In this document: one piece after another, positions 34,529 through 46,228 of the stretch
Numbering within the stretch: the stretch's first letter is position 1
How the letters are laid out: every line of letters starts with the position of its first letter
Assembly (NCBI RefSeq): GCF_963678635.1
Contig: NC_087069.1
Span: 27,518,303-27,578,302, forward strand
Direction of reading: 5' to 3'
DNA from: Symsagittifera roscoffensis
Lineage: Eukaryota; Xenacoelomorpha; Acoela; Convolutidae
Length of the DNA: 60,000 bases
Notes under the pieces: generated by a model
What the model was told of the DNA's origin: nothing
Seen by the model: only the letters and a program-made list of their open reading frames with translations
Database searches by the model: none
Translations under genes and position numbers: made by a program

Positions 34529-36137
34529 CAATATCTCTCAATTCAACAACTCCGATATCGAAACACCCGACGAATTTGCAGTTCTGAACCCAGTCCATCA
34601 ACACTTTCCCATCCTCCCTTTCAATCCATCCATTTCCAAGTCAAAATTGAACCTCTTTTCCCTCCCTCTCCCATTTCATGTGTTACACCCATATATTCCC
34701 CTCTAATCAGTGAACCATCCGATAACAACGACCAAGATCCCACAAAAATATCACAAGAAGTTGATTACTTCATAACACTACAACAACAATTACAACACCC
34801 TCAAACACTAACTATTCACCAACTCTCACGATCTATAACATCATCCAACCCATCAACCCCAACGCCCTTTTCAAATTATACAACCTCCCAAAACCCGCCT
34901 TCCTCATCAACCCCATCCTCTAGTACAAACCGCGCTTACCGAACCTTTAAAAGAAAATTCTCAAAAAATCCATTCCCATCTAACCCAGGAACATCCACCA
35001 CATTTATCAATCATCCATTTCACACTAATACCAGAGAATTCTTCCAAATTTGTCAACCCTTTTTGCCCCAATGTACGTACTTCCATTCAGACCCCAATGA
35101 TGAGAATCCCATTTATGTAAACGAGCATGTATTCTACCCTACACTTTCATGGACATCTAATTACCACTTTACTAATCCACTATCACTACCACTATGTAAC
35201 ACCCCTCATGATAATGAAGTATGCAGCACCCAATTTTATCTTCTGACAACAGCAATAGCCCCAAAACAATTTACGCAAACAGGATACAGACAATCACTAA
35301 CTAAATTCACTGCATCTAAAGCTAATAATTATTCTATCGATTATTACGCTCAATACATCATTCGGCCTAATGAAGACTTCTTTCTAAACAACGACCCATT
35401 TGCTAGCCCCCAACTAACTGAAAAAATTTTCAGAAAGACCTCATACACCTTCACTCTCAACATCTTAAATAAAAAGTATGACAAGGTCATCTCAGCAGCA
35501 CTACGAAGTATTCATGCTTATGACTCATACTTTAACAAATTTAACCACTTTTCACTAACCTTTCGTTTCCTCACACCCAAAGAACGTGTTTTGCACTGTT
35601 CACACGAATCATGTTTCGAACTAAGCAAACACACACATACACTTACTACAAGTTCATTCGACACCACTACACTCTCAACACACCTGCACGACAACCTCAA
35701 CAGATATCAATACTTTAACTCTAAATACACATCACCATTTTTTCTTAACTTCACCTATTGTATTAAAGACACTAACTTACAAGGCACGAAATTATGATCA
35801 CATCACCCAGATGTATATCTTCTCTCCCCTAACCAAACTCCTAAATGTAGACAAATCCCGCACACTAAATGTCGCTCATGAGTTCCTCCAGCCCGTTGAG
35901 GTCCCAAAACTAGAATTCATATATAACACTCGCTAAAAGCACAAACGTTATAATCTTATTCAAAACACTCCGTATGAACAATCACCTAACACTGAAGAGC
36001 ACAACATCATCGAAGAACTCGAATTGTTTTGGCCACTTCTGCAAACTAAACACATCATTCGTTTGCTAGCTAAACTGCTAACCTCATCTGATATCATCCA
36101 CGATGTTTTTCCCCATGACTTCTTCACCGACGATTAG
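34529..36137 (+). CDS. Long unidentified ORF downstream of env-like region
   Basis: One plus frame is open from 34,529 (after a TAA) to TGA at 35,795-35,797, 422 codons, far longer than any other frame in this element. The first 170 residues are Ser/Thr/Pro/Asn-rich and disordered-looking. From about 35,040 the composition is globular, with aromatic residues and Cys pairs such as VLHCSHESCFEL. Coding-like sequence continues past the stop, with another frame and one TAA (35,934), through LELFWPLLQTKHIIRLL to TAG at 36,135-36,137. No ATG opens the long frame upstream of 35,063, so it may be translated from a spliced or frameshifted message, or its start is lost. I recognise no family. Location and composition tie it to the retroelement. 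Confidence 0.5.
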
Positions 36138-38165
36138 GTAATATGAACTCAATATTTTACTAATAAATTATAATAAAACAACACCGACCATTCTTATTCA
36201 ATGTTTTCTTTTTGTTTCTTCATAGGCACAATCATCAATCATCTACAAAAGAAAAACAAAACAAAAAAAACTTTCTATCGATTCATAAATTTCTATTAAT
36301 GAATTCAATAATTGAAGCAAGAAAATTATCCAAAGCAGTAAATTAACTAAGCTAGACACAAACAAAAATGTTTTTTTTTTAATCTTCAATATCATCCGCA
36401 ATTTCATCTTCTGAACTAGCTAGACTAGTAAAAGATAAGTAAAAGATTACGCTTTCAAAAAAATTACATGAGATGAAACATACTTTAAAAAATCACACAA
36501 GGACGTTGTCGTTACAGTCACACATAATTACAAATAATCTTAGAACTCATACGTACACAAAAATACGTACAAAAATTATGATCAGATACGTGAAGAAAAT
36601 CACTCTTTTTTCTGTGATGTAGGGGATGGTTTCTGGTGGGTAAACTAGTGTCTCTTGGAAACCTTTGACTGTTTTGGATGTTTGGTGATATTTTATTCGT
36701 ATTATACGTTATTGATAGACACATGAAAAACAAAACATCTATAGATGAATTTCTAATTGAGCATAACTACAAAACTAACCAAGCACAAGCGTACACACGG
36801 CCATACATACTTCGTCAACCCACATACAAGTATATGGTACTTTTTTGTACTTAAACACTATCTAGAGATATAACCTTACATGTTCCAGCCAAATCAGAAA
36901 CAATTAGTTTTTTTTGCAGCTTTAAATTAGATCACATGGCTGAACTTGGTTCACCAGACCTACAATTGAGTATCTACTGGTACAAATTAACATAGAACAT
37001 AATATACATCCTGTCTCTTATAAAAACATAAACACTGTGAGCATCTGCATTCACCCATACTTACGTACATTTTTTTGATAAAACCCATCTAAACAAACAT
37101 CAAGCCATCACTTAGAGATACGAAAAAAAAATCGACATGCTCACCCAGACATGTACGCAGAGAGACTTGCATAGTACATCTATAGAAACTACTGAAAACT
37201 TCTGAAATTTTTTAGAAAAATTACATTGAGTTTTAGTTTCGGATCTAATTCTAGTTGTGGCATCATATTTTAATATGCTTTAAAAAACTTTTAGAAGCAA
37301 TAATTGTTTTTTATATGGATACCTATCTCAAAAAAAACTGGAAAAATACAGAAAAATATAAAACAAGAAACAACAAAAAAATGTTCATAAACAAAAGACA
37401 CATGCAATTGAACAAACCTAAATTCGGGCAGACATGCATGCATACAATTAATTGTCTACACAATTTACAGATATCATACAGACACCAACGCATACAATCG
37501 AACATACATACGCACATTTATTATTTTCATTGATTTTTTAGGCAGACAAACCTACACCGATTAGATAATTTTTTCGTGTTTTTGACCATGATATTTAAAT
37601 GTTTATTTTAATGTACCGTTGAGAATTTTTTTTTACGTATATGAACAATGATCAAATTGTTCAATAAAGCAACAGAAAATTGAGAAGTTTAAAAAATAAT
37701 GGAAAACTCCTTGCATATTTATTTTAAAACGAAGAAGAAAATTGAAAACTTCCCGTTGAAAATTTAGAAAACAAAGACACTCTTAGAGAAAACGAAAAGA
37801 TATATTTTTCATTTTTTTATCTTATACCTTTTAATGTTTTGACATCAGTTGCTTTTTTTTCTTCTATGAACCATTATATATTTGCACATTGAAACAAATC
37901 TTTTTTTTGTTAGCAAGCTCACCAAAAGTTTGCCCACTTGCCCCAATTAAATTATATGATAGAAATTTCCAAAATTTTGCGCAGTACTTTTTCTGCTAGG
38001 TGATATCAACCTGAGTGCAAGTAGAAATTATCACGAGGTTGGTTTTTGAACGGTAGTGATAAAGACCGAACACGATTAAGTTCCTCATACAACTTGTTGT
38101 AGCTTTCACTATGCTTTGCTTTTCTTCAGTTTGTGCAGAAAATGTTGTCTTTTCAAACCAAGCAG
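36138..38165. other. AT-rich DNA, possible 3' end of the retroelement
   Basis: No gene recognised. Words such as TACGTACA recur (36,550-36,580, 37,063). A weak A-rich, purine-biased run at 36,248-36,270 contains C and is a poor polypurine tract. No LTR matching 19.5-21.8 kb was seen by eye. Confidence 0.35.
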
Positions 38166-39680
38166 TACTTAAAAGGGAACCGTTGAACACGTTGCGAAGC
38201 ATATCTCCTATAAAAGACACAAATAACCACAAAGTATCGCAAACGAGTCCTTTACAGTACTGAGAGGTATTCAATACAAACCGAGAGCAAATTGCTTTTG
38301 ACTTTTTCTTTTTCAGCTTCAACAGTTTCTAATTTGTTTTGAATTTTAAACTGCTGTTTATTTTATTATTTGATTAGAAACTTGGAAAAATTGAGATAAA
38401 ACCAACCGTAGAGACAATAATGCTTACGTCCACGAGAGCAAATTTCTATCGGGAATTTGATCTATGTAGGGCAGAATCAAGCTCAAATAAGAATTTATGA
38501 CGACACGATAACTTTTCACTTCTTTCAGACACAAATTCTATCACTGAGCGTCAATAGCTTCAAAAAACTGAGTTCGGTTGCTGATCACCATCGAACTGCT
38601 GATTTGTAATATTGACTGTTTGTTACAAGATTGTATGAACTTATTCCACGTACTTTCAGTATGTGTCGGTTCTAAGACGAATGCTTGCAATGGTGCCGGT
38701 CCTTCAACTGATTAACAACCAGAAAGCTTTTGGTCAAATTATTTAGCAGGTCACACCATCTTCAAATCTTTCAAAACTCGAAAAAGAATCAACCGAATTT
38801 CGATGAAGATGAGCTCAACTTCTGCAATTTTTTGATGCGGAAAAGGTACATAGGAACCATTTGTTATGCACAGAGATGATGAGTTATGCATAGGGATAAA
38901 AAGAAATCATCTACTCACGAGGATTAATTGAAAAAATTTTTTAAAAAATTAGAAAACAATTTATAAAGTATCCAACTTTTTTGAAAATTGTTTTATAAAG
39001 TTTAAAAAAATTTAAAAATTTTCGAAAAAAATTGAAAAAAAAAAATTAAAACAAATTTGGGAATTTTGTTTTAGTGGAAAAAAAGGTTTGGGAAAATTTT
39101 CACAAAAGGATCCTTGCAGGTCGTTACCTAAGCATTAGGGAGTATTGGTTGTCGTGTAAATTATGAGGATTATTGGTTGCCATTTAACACATAGTGAATA
39201 ATATGATTTATGCCTAATGGTCATCCATGGGTGTCGAACCCCACCACATTCTCCCCACATGGGTGTCGAACTATAAGCAAACTAAATAAATAGAACAGCG
39301 CCTGATCTCATTGTTTTCCCTACTGTTCCGTTCGAGGGAATCGAAGACTTTAAAAGATGCAATCACACGTCAAAAAAGTAACCAAAAAGGAAATTAAAAA
39401 AAAAAGTTCTTTAATAAATTATGATTAGTTTCAATAGCTTAAACAACTAATCACTATGCGGTTCCATGTTCAACAAGATCCTGGATAAATACAAAGCTGA
39501 CTGCATTTTTAGGTTTATGGAGCAGTTTTCACCTTCAACATTTTTTTTGAACATTCTCCCCACACGCTTTGTAAGTAAAAAGCGAAATACTTTGCATATA
39601 GTATTTTTTAATTGGGACTAAATAGCATGCCTCAAGTTAGAATGATTTCCAACACGAGTTGTATCATTTCCAACACGACT
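38166..39680. repeat. Tandem duplication unit 1 (non-coding)
   Basis: It aligns with 39,681-41,930 in the same orientation. Shared landmarks include CCTATAAAAGACA near 38,208 and 39,718, TTTGATGCGGAAAAG near 38,830 and 40,340, and the 'ttggttgtcgtgtaaa' block near 39,146 and 41,410. Relative to unit 2 it lacks about 750 bp immediately after the GATGCGGAAAAG word. No coding signature; the 108-codon minus frame at 37,996-38,322 has no recognised domain. Confidence 0.65.
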
Positions 39681-41930
39681 AAAAGAGGAAGAATCGAACA
39701 CGTTGCAAAGCATATCCCCTATAAAAGACATAAATAACCACAAAGTATTGCCAATGATTCCTTCAAAGTACTGAGTATTAATTAAAACAAACTGAGAGCA
39801 AATTGCTTTTTTATTTTTAATTTACAGCTTAAACAGTTTCCAATTGGTTTTAAATATTAAACCGCGAAGTTGCTGTTTTTCAACAGCTGATGGAAAAGTT
39901 GAGAAGTTCAAGACAAAATCAACCGTAGAGACAATTACTCATATTTCCACGAGAGCAAATTGTTATTGGGAATTTGGCCTATATTATGCAGATCCAAGGC
40001 TCAAATAAGAACCTATGACGACACGATAACGTTTCATTCTTTCAGACACCCTTTATACCCTGAGCGTCAAAAGTTTCAAAAAGTGAGTTTAGTTGCCGAT
40101 CATCGTCGAGCCGCTGATCGTAATATTGCTGTTTTTCACAAGCTTGTATGAACTTATTCCATGTACTTCCAGCATAAGACGCTTCTAATACGAATGCTAG
40201 CAATGGTGCCGGTCCTTCAGCTGATTAAGCACCACAAAGAAATTGGTCAAGCTAATTAGCAGCTCACCACATCTTCACTGAAATTTCGAAAACAGAATCA
40301 ACCGTATTTCGATGAAAATGAGCTCGACTTTTGGGATATTTTGATGCGGAAAAGAAAAACAAAAGACGATCTGTTATTCGATGAATCTCAACAGGCGTTA
40401 ACCTGTGTGTAATTATCAAAAATAAAGTATGACGAAAAATGTCATTGCTTAACATGCTCTGAGTGACAAGAAAACCATGTAGCACTTCAACACTGAGATA
40501 ATTCCTGTCGATTACGATGACCTAGAAAAATTACAATGCTGTTAATTAGATGATTTTTGTGCCTAAAACTTGTCTTGGTCAATCACTTCAACATTCAAAA
40601 CTGGAAGACTGATGCTAAGTTAATGATAAAAAGATAAATCTAATTAAATTTTCGGAAAACAGTGGCCAACATTTACAACAGAATGCTATTTTTCTATCCT
40701 CCAACATTTCCTCTTCTAAATAGAAAGAATTAAATTTTTATAGAGGTAATTTGGCAAGCATGTGGATTTTTAGTTATTTATAAAGATCATTAACGATGCA
40801 TAGGGACCATAAGTTGTATTTGGAGATCACTAGCAATCAAAAAGATCAATAGTTAAGTGAGGGATCCTTAGTTAAATACCGAACTTATCAAGTATTCATA
40901 GAGATCATCAGTTATACATAGCGATTATTAGTTTCAAATAGGGAAATTTTGTCATACACATGGATCATTAGTGTTACGTCGGGAGAAATAGTTATACATA
41001 GGAGTAATTGATTATTCATAACGTTTATTAGTCATACTTATGAATAAAAAGTCACACACAGTTATCAATAATTATACATGGGGATAAAAAAACTAAAATA
41101 CATAGGAACCATTTGTTATACATAGAAATCCTTAATTATGCACAGAGATCATGAGTTATGCATAGGGATAATTAGAAACCATCTACTCACAAGGAATAAA
41201 TGAAAAAACAATAGAAATTAGAAAACAATTTATAAAGTATTGAATCTTTTTGAAAAGTGTTTTAAAAAGTTTAAAAAAGATTTGAAAAAATTCGAAAAAC
41301 TTTGAAAAAAAAATAAAACAAACTTTGGGATTTGTTTTTGTGGAAAAATGTTTGGGAAAATTATCACATAAGGATCACTGCAGGTCGCTACCTAAGGCAT
41401 AGGGAGTTTTGGTTGTCGTGTAAAACATGAGGATTATTGGTTGCCATTTAATACATGGTGATTAATATGATTTGTGCCTAGTGGTCATCCGTGGGTGACA
41501 GCCCCTCATCATAGAGGACTATAAGCAAACTATTTAAGTAGAACAGCGCCTGATCTCAATGTTTCTCCTACTGTTCCGTACGAGGGGACAGAAGACTTCA
41601 AAAGATACAATCACACGTCAAAAAATATACATAAAACACAACTTAAACAGCTAATCACTATGTGGCTCCATATTCAAAAAACTAGAGAAAAAACAAGACT
41701 GATTGTATCAGAGCGAAGCCCTGAAGTTTCTTACTGCATTTCCAGGTCTAATTAGCAGTTTTGACTTCAAAATTTTTTTTTAATGATCCACCACACGCTA
41801 TTGAAAAAAAAGTGAAATACTTTGCATAAAGTAATTTTTTAATTAGACTAGATAGAATGCCTCAATTCAATTTGATTTGTAATGCCTTCCAACACGGGTT
41901 GTATCGCTCCCGGTTCAGTTCACTTTAAGA
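39681..41930. repeat. Tandem duplication unit 2 (non-coding), longer
   Basis: Second copy of the 38.2-39.7 kb unit, with an extra 750 bp (about 40,348-41,097) that includes most of a 21-bp minisatellite. Divergence and many small indels suggest an old duplication. Confidence 0.65.
40790..41180. repeat. 21-bp degenerate minisatellite
   Basis: About 16-18 imperfect copies of a unit near ATTAGTTATACATAGGGATC. Two units remain in the corresponding part of unit 1 (38,847-38,900). Related words at 41,385-41,490 suggest the array once reached further. Confidence 0.6.
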
Positions 41931-42110
41931 AGTAGAGAAAAAATAGTGAAAAAAAACAGTGATTGCCAATGATGAAATATCAATGTTCGTTGCCATAACA
42001 GAAAATTTCTTTGACAGATTATCCTTATTTTGGCTAATTATCGGCAATGGAACAACAATAAAAAACAGCAGAAAATTTAAAATCGATCAAAATGAGCGAA
42101 AATGATTAAA

Positions 42111-42178
42111 CGGCCGGGGTTCGATCCCGCAACAACCAGTTTAGTAGACATGTACTCTACCTCTGCGCCCTAAAGCCA
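42111..42178 (-). ncRNA. tRNA-like sequence with A and B boxes
   Basis: On the minus strand GGGCGCAGAGGTAGAG resembles an A box and GATCGAACC fits a B box, about 30 nt apart. Between them, CTACTAA could be an anticodon loop (ACT, Ser-like). The T-arm is nearly complete, but the acceptor stem does not pair and the anticodon stem is poor, so this is a tRNA pseudogene or the head of a tRNA-derived SINE rather than a working tRNA. A run of six T on the minus strand follows at 42,060-42,065, where a Pol III terminator would lie. Confidence 0.5.
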
Positions 42179-42407
42179 AATGGAATACACAGAATATGGG
42201 TTTATTGTTCTCGTTTGAAAACTACAAGAACGAGTTAAGTTTTCATAAGTTCTAGCGCTGAATTTTTGCAGAACCCAAACGAAATAGCTCTGAAATATCA
42301 CAGATGTAGCTCTGCAAATTGTCTGAGTTACAAATGAATCAGCGTTGGAAAATAGCGATCACTGGGATACTACAGAAAAATTTTACTGTGGGACTTCAAC
42401 CCGGGAC

Positions 42408-42460
42408 TGCTTACGGTTATTAGCGCTAAATCTGTCGCGTGTTAATTGTCTCAAAATGGC
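42408..42460 (+). repeat. GC-rich palindromic module, copy 5
   Basis: Reads GCTTACGGTTATTAGCGCTA, then AATCTGTCGCGTG, then TTAATTGTCTCAAAATGGCC. It sits at the very start of tandem unit A. Confidence 0.6.
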
Positions 42461-44097
42461 CAAGTTGGCAATTTTCTAAATACCATAATTATACAAAAGG
42501 TGAAACATACATTTTTTTAAAAATTGAACCCAGGACAACATTTTTCTTCAAAAATGGCTAGTTGAAAATTCGAAATTTGTCTGGAGAAAAAACCACCTGA
42601 GCAGAAATACTTCGTCACTTTCCTCGAAAGTCGAAACCTGACGTGACAAGACAGAGATACAAATAGTTCAAATGAGTGCCAAGAAATTGTTTAATCGAGA
42701 AGTAAACAGAGAACGACAAACACGTGTAGAGATTTCACGAGTGAACAGCCGACACAAATAAAATAATTGTGTAAAAAATGATCAGAGAGAGAGCAACTCA
42801 TACAGTTGAAAAAAGCGCTGCTGGTTTACCAGAGACGGTAAAGGCATAAGATTGATTTCGTGACGTGTGAAGTCGATGAGTGGAGCACTTTCTGCAAACT
42901 TTAACGAAACTTAGGAAGTTTGCTACATTTTATTGGTATGGATGCGGGAGAAATGATTTCATTAAGAAGCACCCGACATTAAAAAATCAGCTCATACGTT
43001 CATCCGAAGAGAGTTTTATCCGAAGAGTTTGCCTAGATATTTTGACAGTGAAAAACGCAATTTAAGGAAAGACCGAATTGTAATCAATCAAATGCAGAAT
43101 GCAGCAAAGCACTTGTATTAATCCACGAAGCACTGATTTTGCAAGCAGCTAAATTAGGGTTGCGATGTCTTGAATTTTTTTAAAAAATGTTCGAAATCAG
43201 CTGTTTTGTGTTTAGTAAAAAAGGTTTGCTCATTTTCAAAACTGCCGCACATAAATTTACGAGGTTGTAGCTAATTACCCAAGTTTAGTAGTTACGACGT
43301 CGTTATTTTTGCGATCGAAAACCCCATAGTTAGGATAAGGTTTCTCAATCGTGCACAAAACTTGGAGTTGTAGCCTTGATCAGCGCTTGATTGATTGAAA
43401 AATCCAATGAAAATTGTTGCAAAAAAATTAAGAGTTTGATAATATTGTTATATGATTGGTTTAATACAAAACTAAGACAATTCAGGAAGTTTTCTACGTA
43501 TTGTAAAAGCGAGACAGTCAAACTTTTGGTGGCTCTACTTTTGAGAAACCAAGGTCTTTGCCACTTGTATTCGGTTACGAACACAATCCAAAATTTTTAA
43601 GAAGTTGAATTTTATAAATATTTATACTTTTTGTTATAACGAAAAATGCTAGTCATACAGTTCCATATACATAAAAATGTTTGATTTGCATTTTTGATCA
43701 AACCACGTTGATAGACACGGTCTGTAAATAAGAAGCGATAGTCTAAAATTAAGTTGCAATTTAGTATAAAAACTAGTCGCAATTATAGTTTGAAAGTTTT
43801 TCACCACCTAAGTATGGAAATAAGTCATTTAACCTGAAGAAACAAAAATGCAACAAAACTGCTCGTATCAGTGCAAAAAACTGAATGTGGCAACTGACTT
43901 TTACAGCATTGTTCGCTACAAAAAATTATCTAGAATTTTTCTAACAGAAAAAAAAAAAAAATTTTAGTTTTTTCTACATCATCCCCCCATACGCATACAA
44001 AACACAGAGCAATAGATTTCGCTCTTAGTAACAAGGACATATGATAAATTCACTGTTTCAACCAATTTTGAACGATTTCTTTGAGTAATTAAATCGC

Positions 44098-44152
44098 CGC
44101 TTACGCGTTAAAAGCGCGAAAAATATCGCGCGTTAATTGTCCTAAATTGGCC
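44098..44152 (+). repeat. GC-rich palindromic module, copy 6
   Basis: The most symmetrical copy: CGCTTACGCGTTAAAAGCGC, then GAAAAATATCGCGC, then GTTAATTGTCCTAAATTGGC. It lies in the non-coding leader of retroelement unit A. Confidence 0.7.
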
Positions 44153-44766
44153 GTATTGGCAATCTTTAAACCGTCATCACTCTTTGAAATTGTTCAGGCG
44201 AATATTTGTTCAAATTTGGGCTTAAGATAACAATACAATTCGGCTGACACAAAATTTCCGTCAGAAGTTTTTAGTTAAATAGTTGAAACTTGTCGGAATA
44301 GAAAAACCACCGCGAGCACAGATTTTCCGTTACTTTCGTTACGAAAATCGGAACAAAAAGTTGGACAAAAAATTGAGAACACAGTCTTAATAAAGGCCGC
44401 AGATATGAAAGCTAGCTACACAAGAGCTCGACCAAAACTCCGAAGATTGAAATTTGTTGGCAAAACTTTTTTAGAATTTGAGGACTTCAAGCCTGTGGTG
44501 CAGTGTCAATTCTCTGCACATTATTATGTCATGTTTATTATAGTCAGTTGTTCTGACTTTGGATTGCAAGGTCTTTGACGACCTGTCAAACCGCGGTCTA
44601 GCTTCTATACAAATCTTCTCTCACTTTCTTGTCAACTTTTGTAGGACCTAAGTCGATATAATTTGTTTGTCATGACAATGAATATATCATTGTTTATCTA
44701 CATATTTATATACACAAGATGAATGGAAACTAAGTAAAATTTTAAGTTGGTCTTCTGAGTTATCAC

Positions 44767-45605
44767 ATGTCGCAGCCAGCATTTCCGGTTGTTCGCAGAG
44801 TCGATGAAACTAATGAAGAACGTAGGGCAAAAGGCCCCAGAATTGCACCTGGTGTTTTCTTTTATGAGGCAGATCAACGTATCAAATCTCGACTTTTTTT
44901 CTCTGGGCTCCGAAGGCAGGAAAATTTTATTCGAAGTTAATCTCATTCAGACCTCAGTGCTATCGCGTTTAAAGATTTATAAGATAACCGGGTTTTTCTA
45001 TTTAAAAAGGAGAAAAACTATATCATCGAAGGTCTTCAATTATACAACGCAGGCCACGCCGATCATGAGTGTTTAGAAGCCTTCCACTCGCGTCTTATGG
45101 CTCAAGCAGCCCTGACGGCTAGACGGTAGATCAAGAGAAAAAATATTGAGGTATATATATTCATTGCCAAAATGCGCTATAAAAACATACAACGAGAAGT
45201 ATTCAATTTGTCTGGAAGGACCCCAGAAGAAACGGCGTAGCTGCAGGAGAAGGGGGCCCAGACAGCAACCAGTTTACAAAAATAACTGGCATTTTCATCA
45301 GTGGCCGGCAGCACGTCCCATCAGGGGTCCAATTTTGCTCAAAACTTTCGTATCAAGCAAGAACCAACATATTCGGTGCAGGGGAAGAAACTGTCCGACC
45401 GGATCAATCGAGCTCAGTCTAATAGCCAACAGAAAAGAAGTAACAACTCCAAGGATGCCAAAACTAGCTATTTCTGCGGAAAAAAATTCACTGCAAACCA
45501 CAAGCAAAGTTAACCACCAAGGAATGTCACATGTAGAAATTGCAGTAAGAAGGAACACTTTGCAAACTTTGTTACAATTCTAAAGGCGTGGTCAATTTAG
45601 ATGTA
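44767..45605 (+). pseudogene. gag: Ty3/gypsy gag, unit A, broken
   Basis: ATG at 44,767 opens a frame rich in Arg and Glu (VVRRVDETNEERRAK) that stops at about 44,940. In shifted frames follow LQLYNAGHADHECLEAF near 45,033, a capsid-like stretch, IRRGRN-type basic linker and a zinc-knuckle pair: SYFCGKKFTANHKQS then CRNCSKKEHFANF near 45,540. The last Cys of the second knuckle is replaced and a TAA splits the two. At least three frameshifts or stops, most shared with unit B. Confidence 0.65.
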
Positions 45606-45779
45606 GAATCAGACGAAACTACTGAGGAGTGTTGCAATTTAATTACTTGTGATAGTGTGTCAGAGTTAGCAATTCTGGTTGTTGACGGGGTCTCCCGCTC
45701 AGTTTCGTCTTCAATCACTGCCTCGGTGAAATAACTGGAAGTAGTCAATGCAGCTACCAATAACTTGCGTTGTATCGAA

Positions 45780-46228
45780 ATCAACCTTCGATGCAATCGA
45801 ACATTTTTGAAGCGACGGTGGATACGGTAAGTCCTGCCTTCTTTTTAATTAAAAGATCAGCAGAATATATCGTGAAATCTTACCTTCAGCGGTTGTATTG
45901 GACGAAAAAGATTGTCCGATAGATAAGTTGTATGTCAACTATAGCCGGAAACGTATTGGTTTGTTTGGCACACTGATAGTGGACGTGTCATCTTTGGGTT
46001 GGAAAGTGTAGTCAGCTAAATTCCTCGTCTCGGAGAACCGAACGCGTTGTCTGCTGGGTCTAGATTTGCAATTTCATTTGGAGATCCGGACGATTCTAGT
46101 AAGTCCGTCTATGCCACTGGTGGGCAAAACTTCCCAGTAGGAACCGAAAGAGCAGAAAAAATTCATCTATGTTTTTTTTTCGTATCGGTAGATCAAATAA
46201 TCACCAAGTTTTCTCCGCGTTCAAGTAG
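45780..46228 (+). pseudogene. Retroelement protease, unit A, broken
   Basis: The catalytic loop reads TVDTVSPAFFLIKRSA (about 45,819-45,866), where unit B reads VDTGNPASFLIKRSA; the Gly of the D-T-G triad is therefore lost in A. Several stops follow before the RT frame. Confidence 0.55.

Larger units (their letters stand above)
20600..36300 (+). mobile_element. Decayed envelope-containing Ty3/gypsy-like retroelement
   Basis: The order of parts on the plus strand is gag (22.9-24.1 kb), zinc-knuckle remnant and basic tail, protease DSG, reverse transcriptase, RNase H, integrase with GPY-like tail, an envelope-like region with a membrane anchor, then a long open frame. RT-RH-IN order places it with Ty3/gypsy rather than Ty1/copia. 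Stops and frameshifts occur throughout gag, pol and the envelope-like part. The plus strand is markedly poor in G and rich in A and C over its length. I could not find matching LTRs, a clear primer-binding site or a convincing polypurine tract, so the outer limits are set by composition. Confidence 0.75.
42405..44766 (+). other. Non-coding leader of retroelement unit A
   Basis: About 2.4 kb with no supported gene. Two related blocks, starting at the GC-rich modules at 42,408 and 44,098, run in the same direction and share a further downstream patch (GGAGAAAAAACCACC near 42,582, AATAGAAAAACCACCG near 44,298). They may be diverged LTR-like repeats, which I could not prove. Confidence 0.45.

Noticed and set aside
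19500-38000. LTRs flanking the envelope-containing gypsy element
   Set aside because: I looked for a matching pair between 19.5-21.8 kb and 36.1-38.0 kb and for a TGG primer-binding site, and found none convincing by eye. A self-alignment would be needed.
37996-38322. 108-codon minus frame
   Set aside because: Overlaps a non-coding tandem duplication, the other copy does not keep it open, and no domain was recognised.
40790-41180. CRISPR-like array
   Set aside because: The 21-bp units are contiguous and degenerate without unique spacers, and this is animal DNA.
42111-42178. Functional tRNA-Ser gene
   Set aside because: The acceptor stem does not pair and the anticodon stem is poor; only the A and B boxes and T-arm are tRNA-like.
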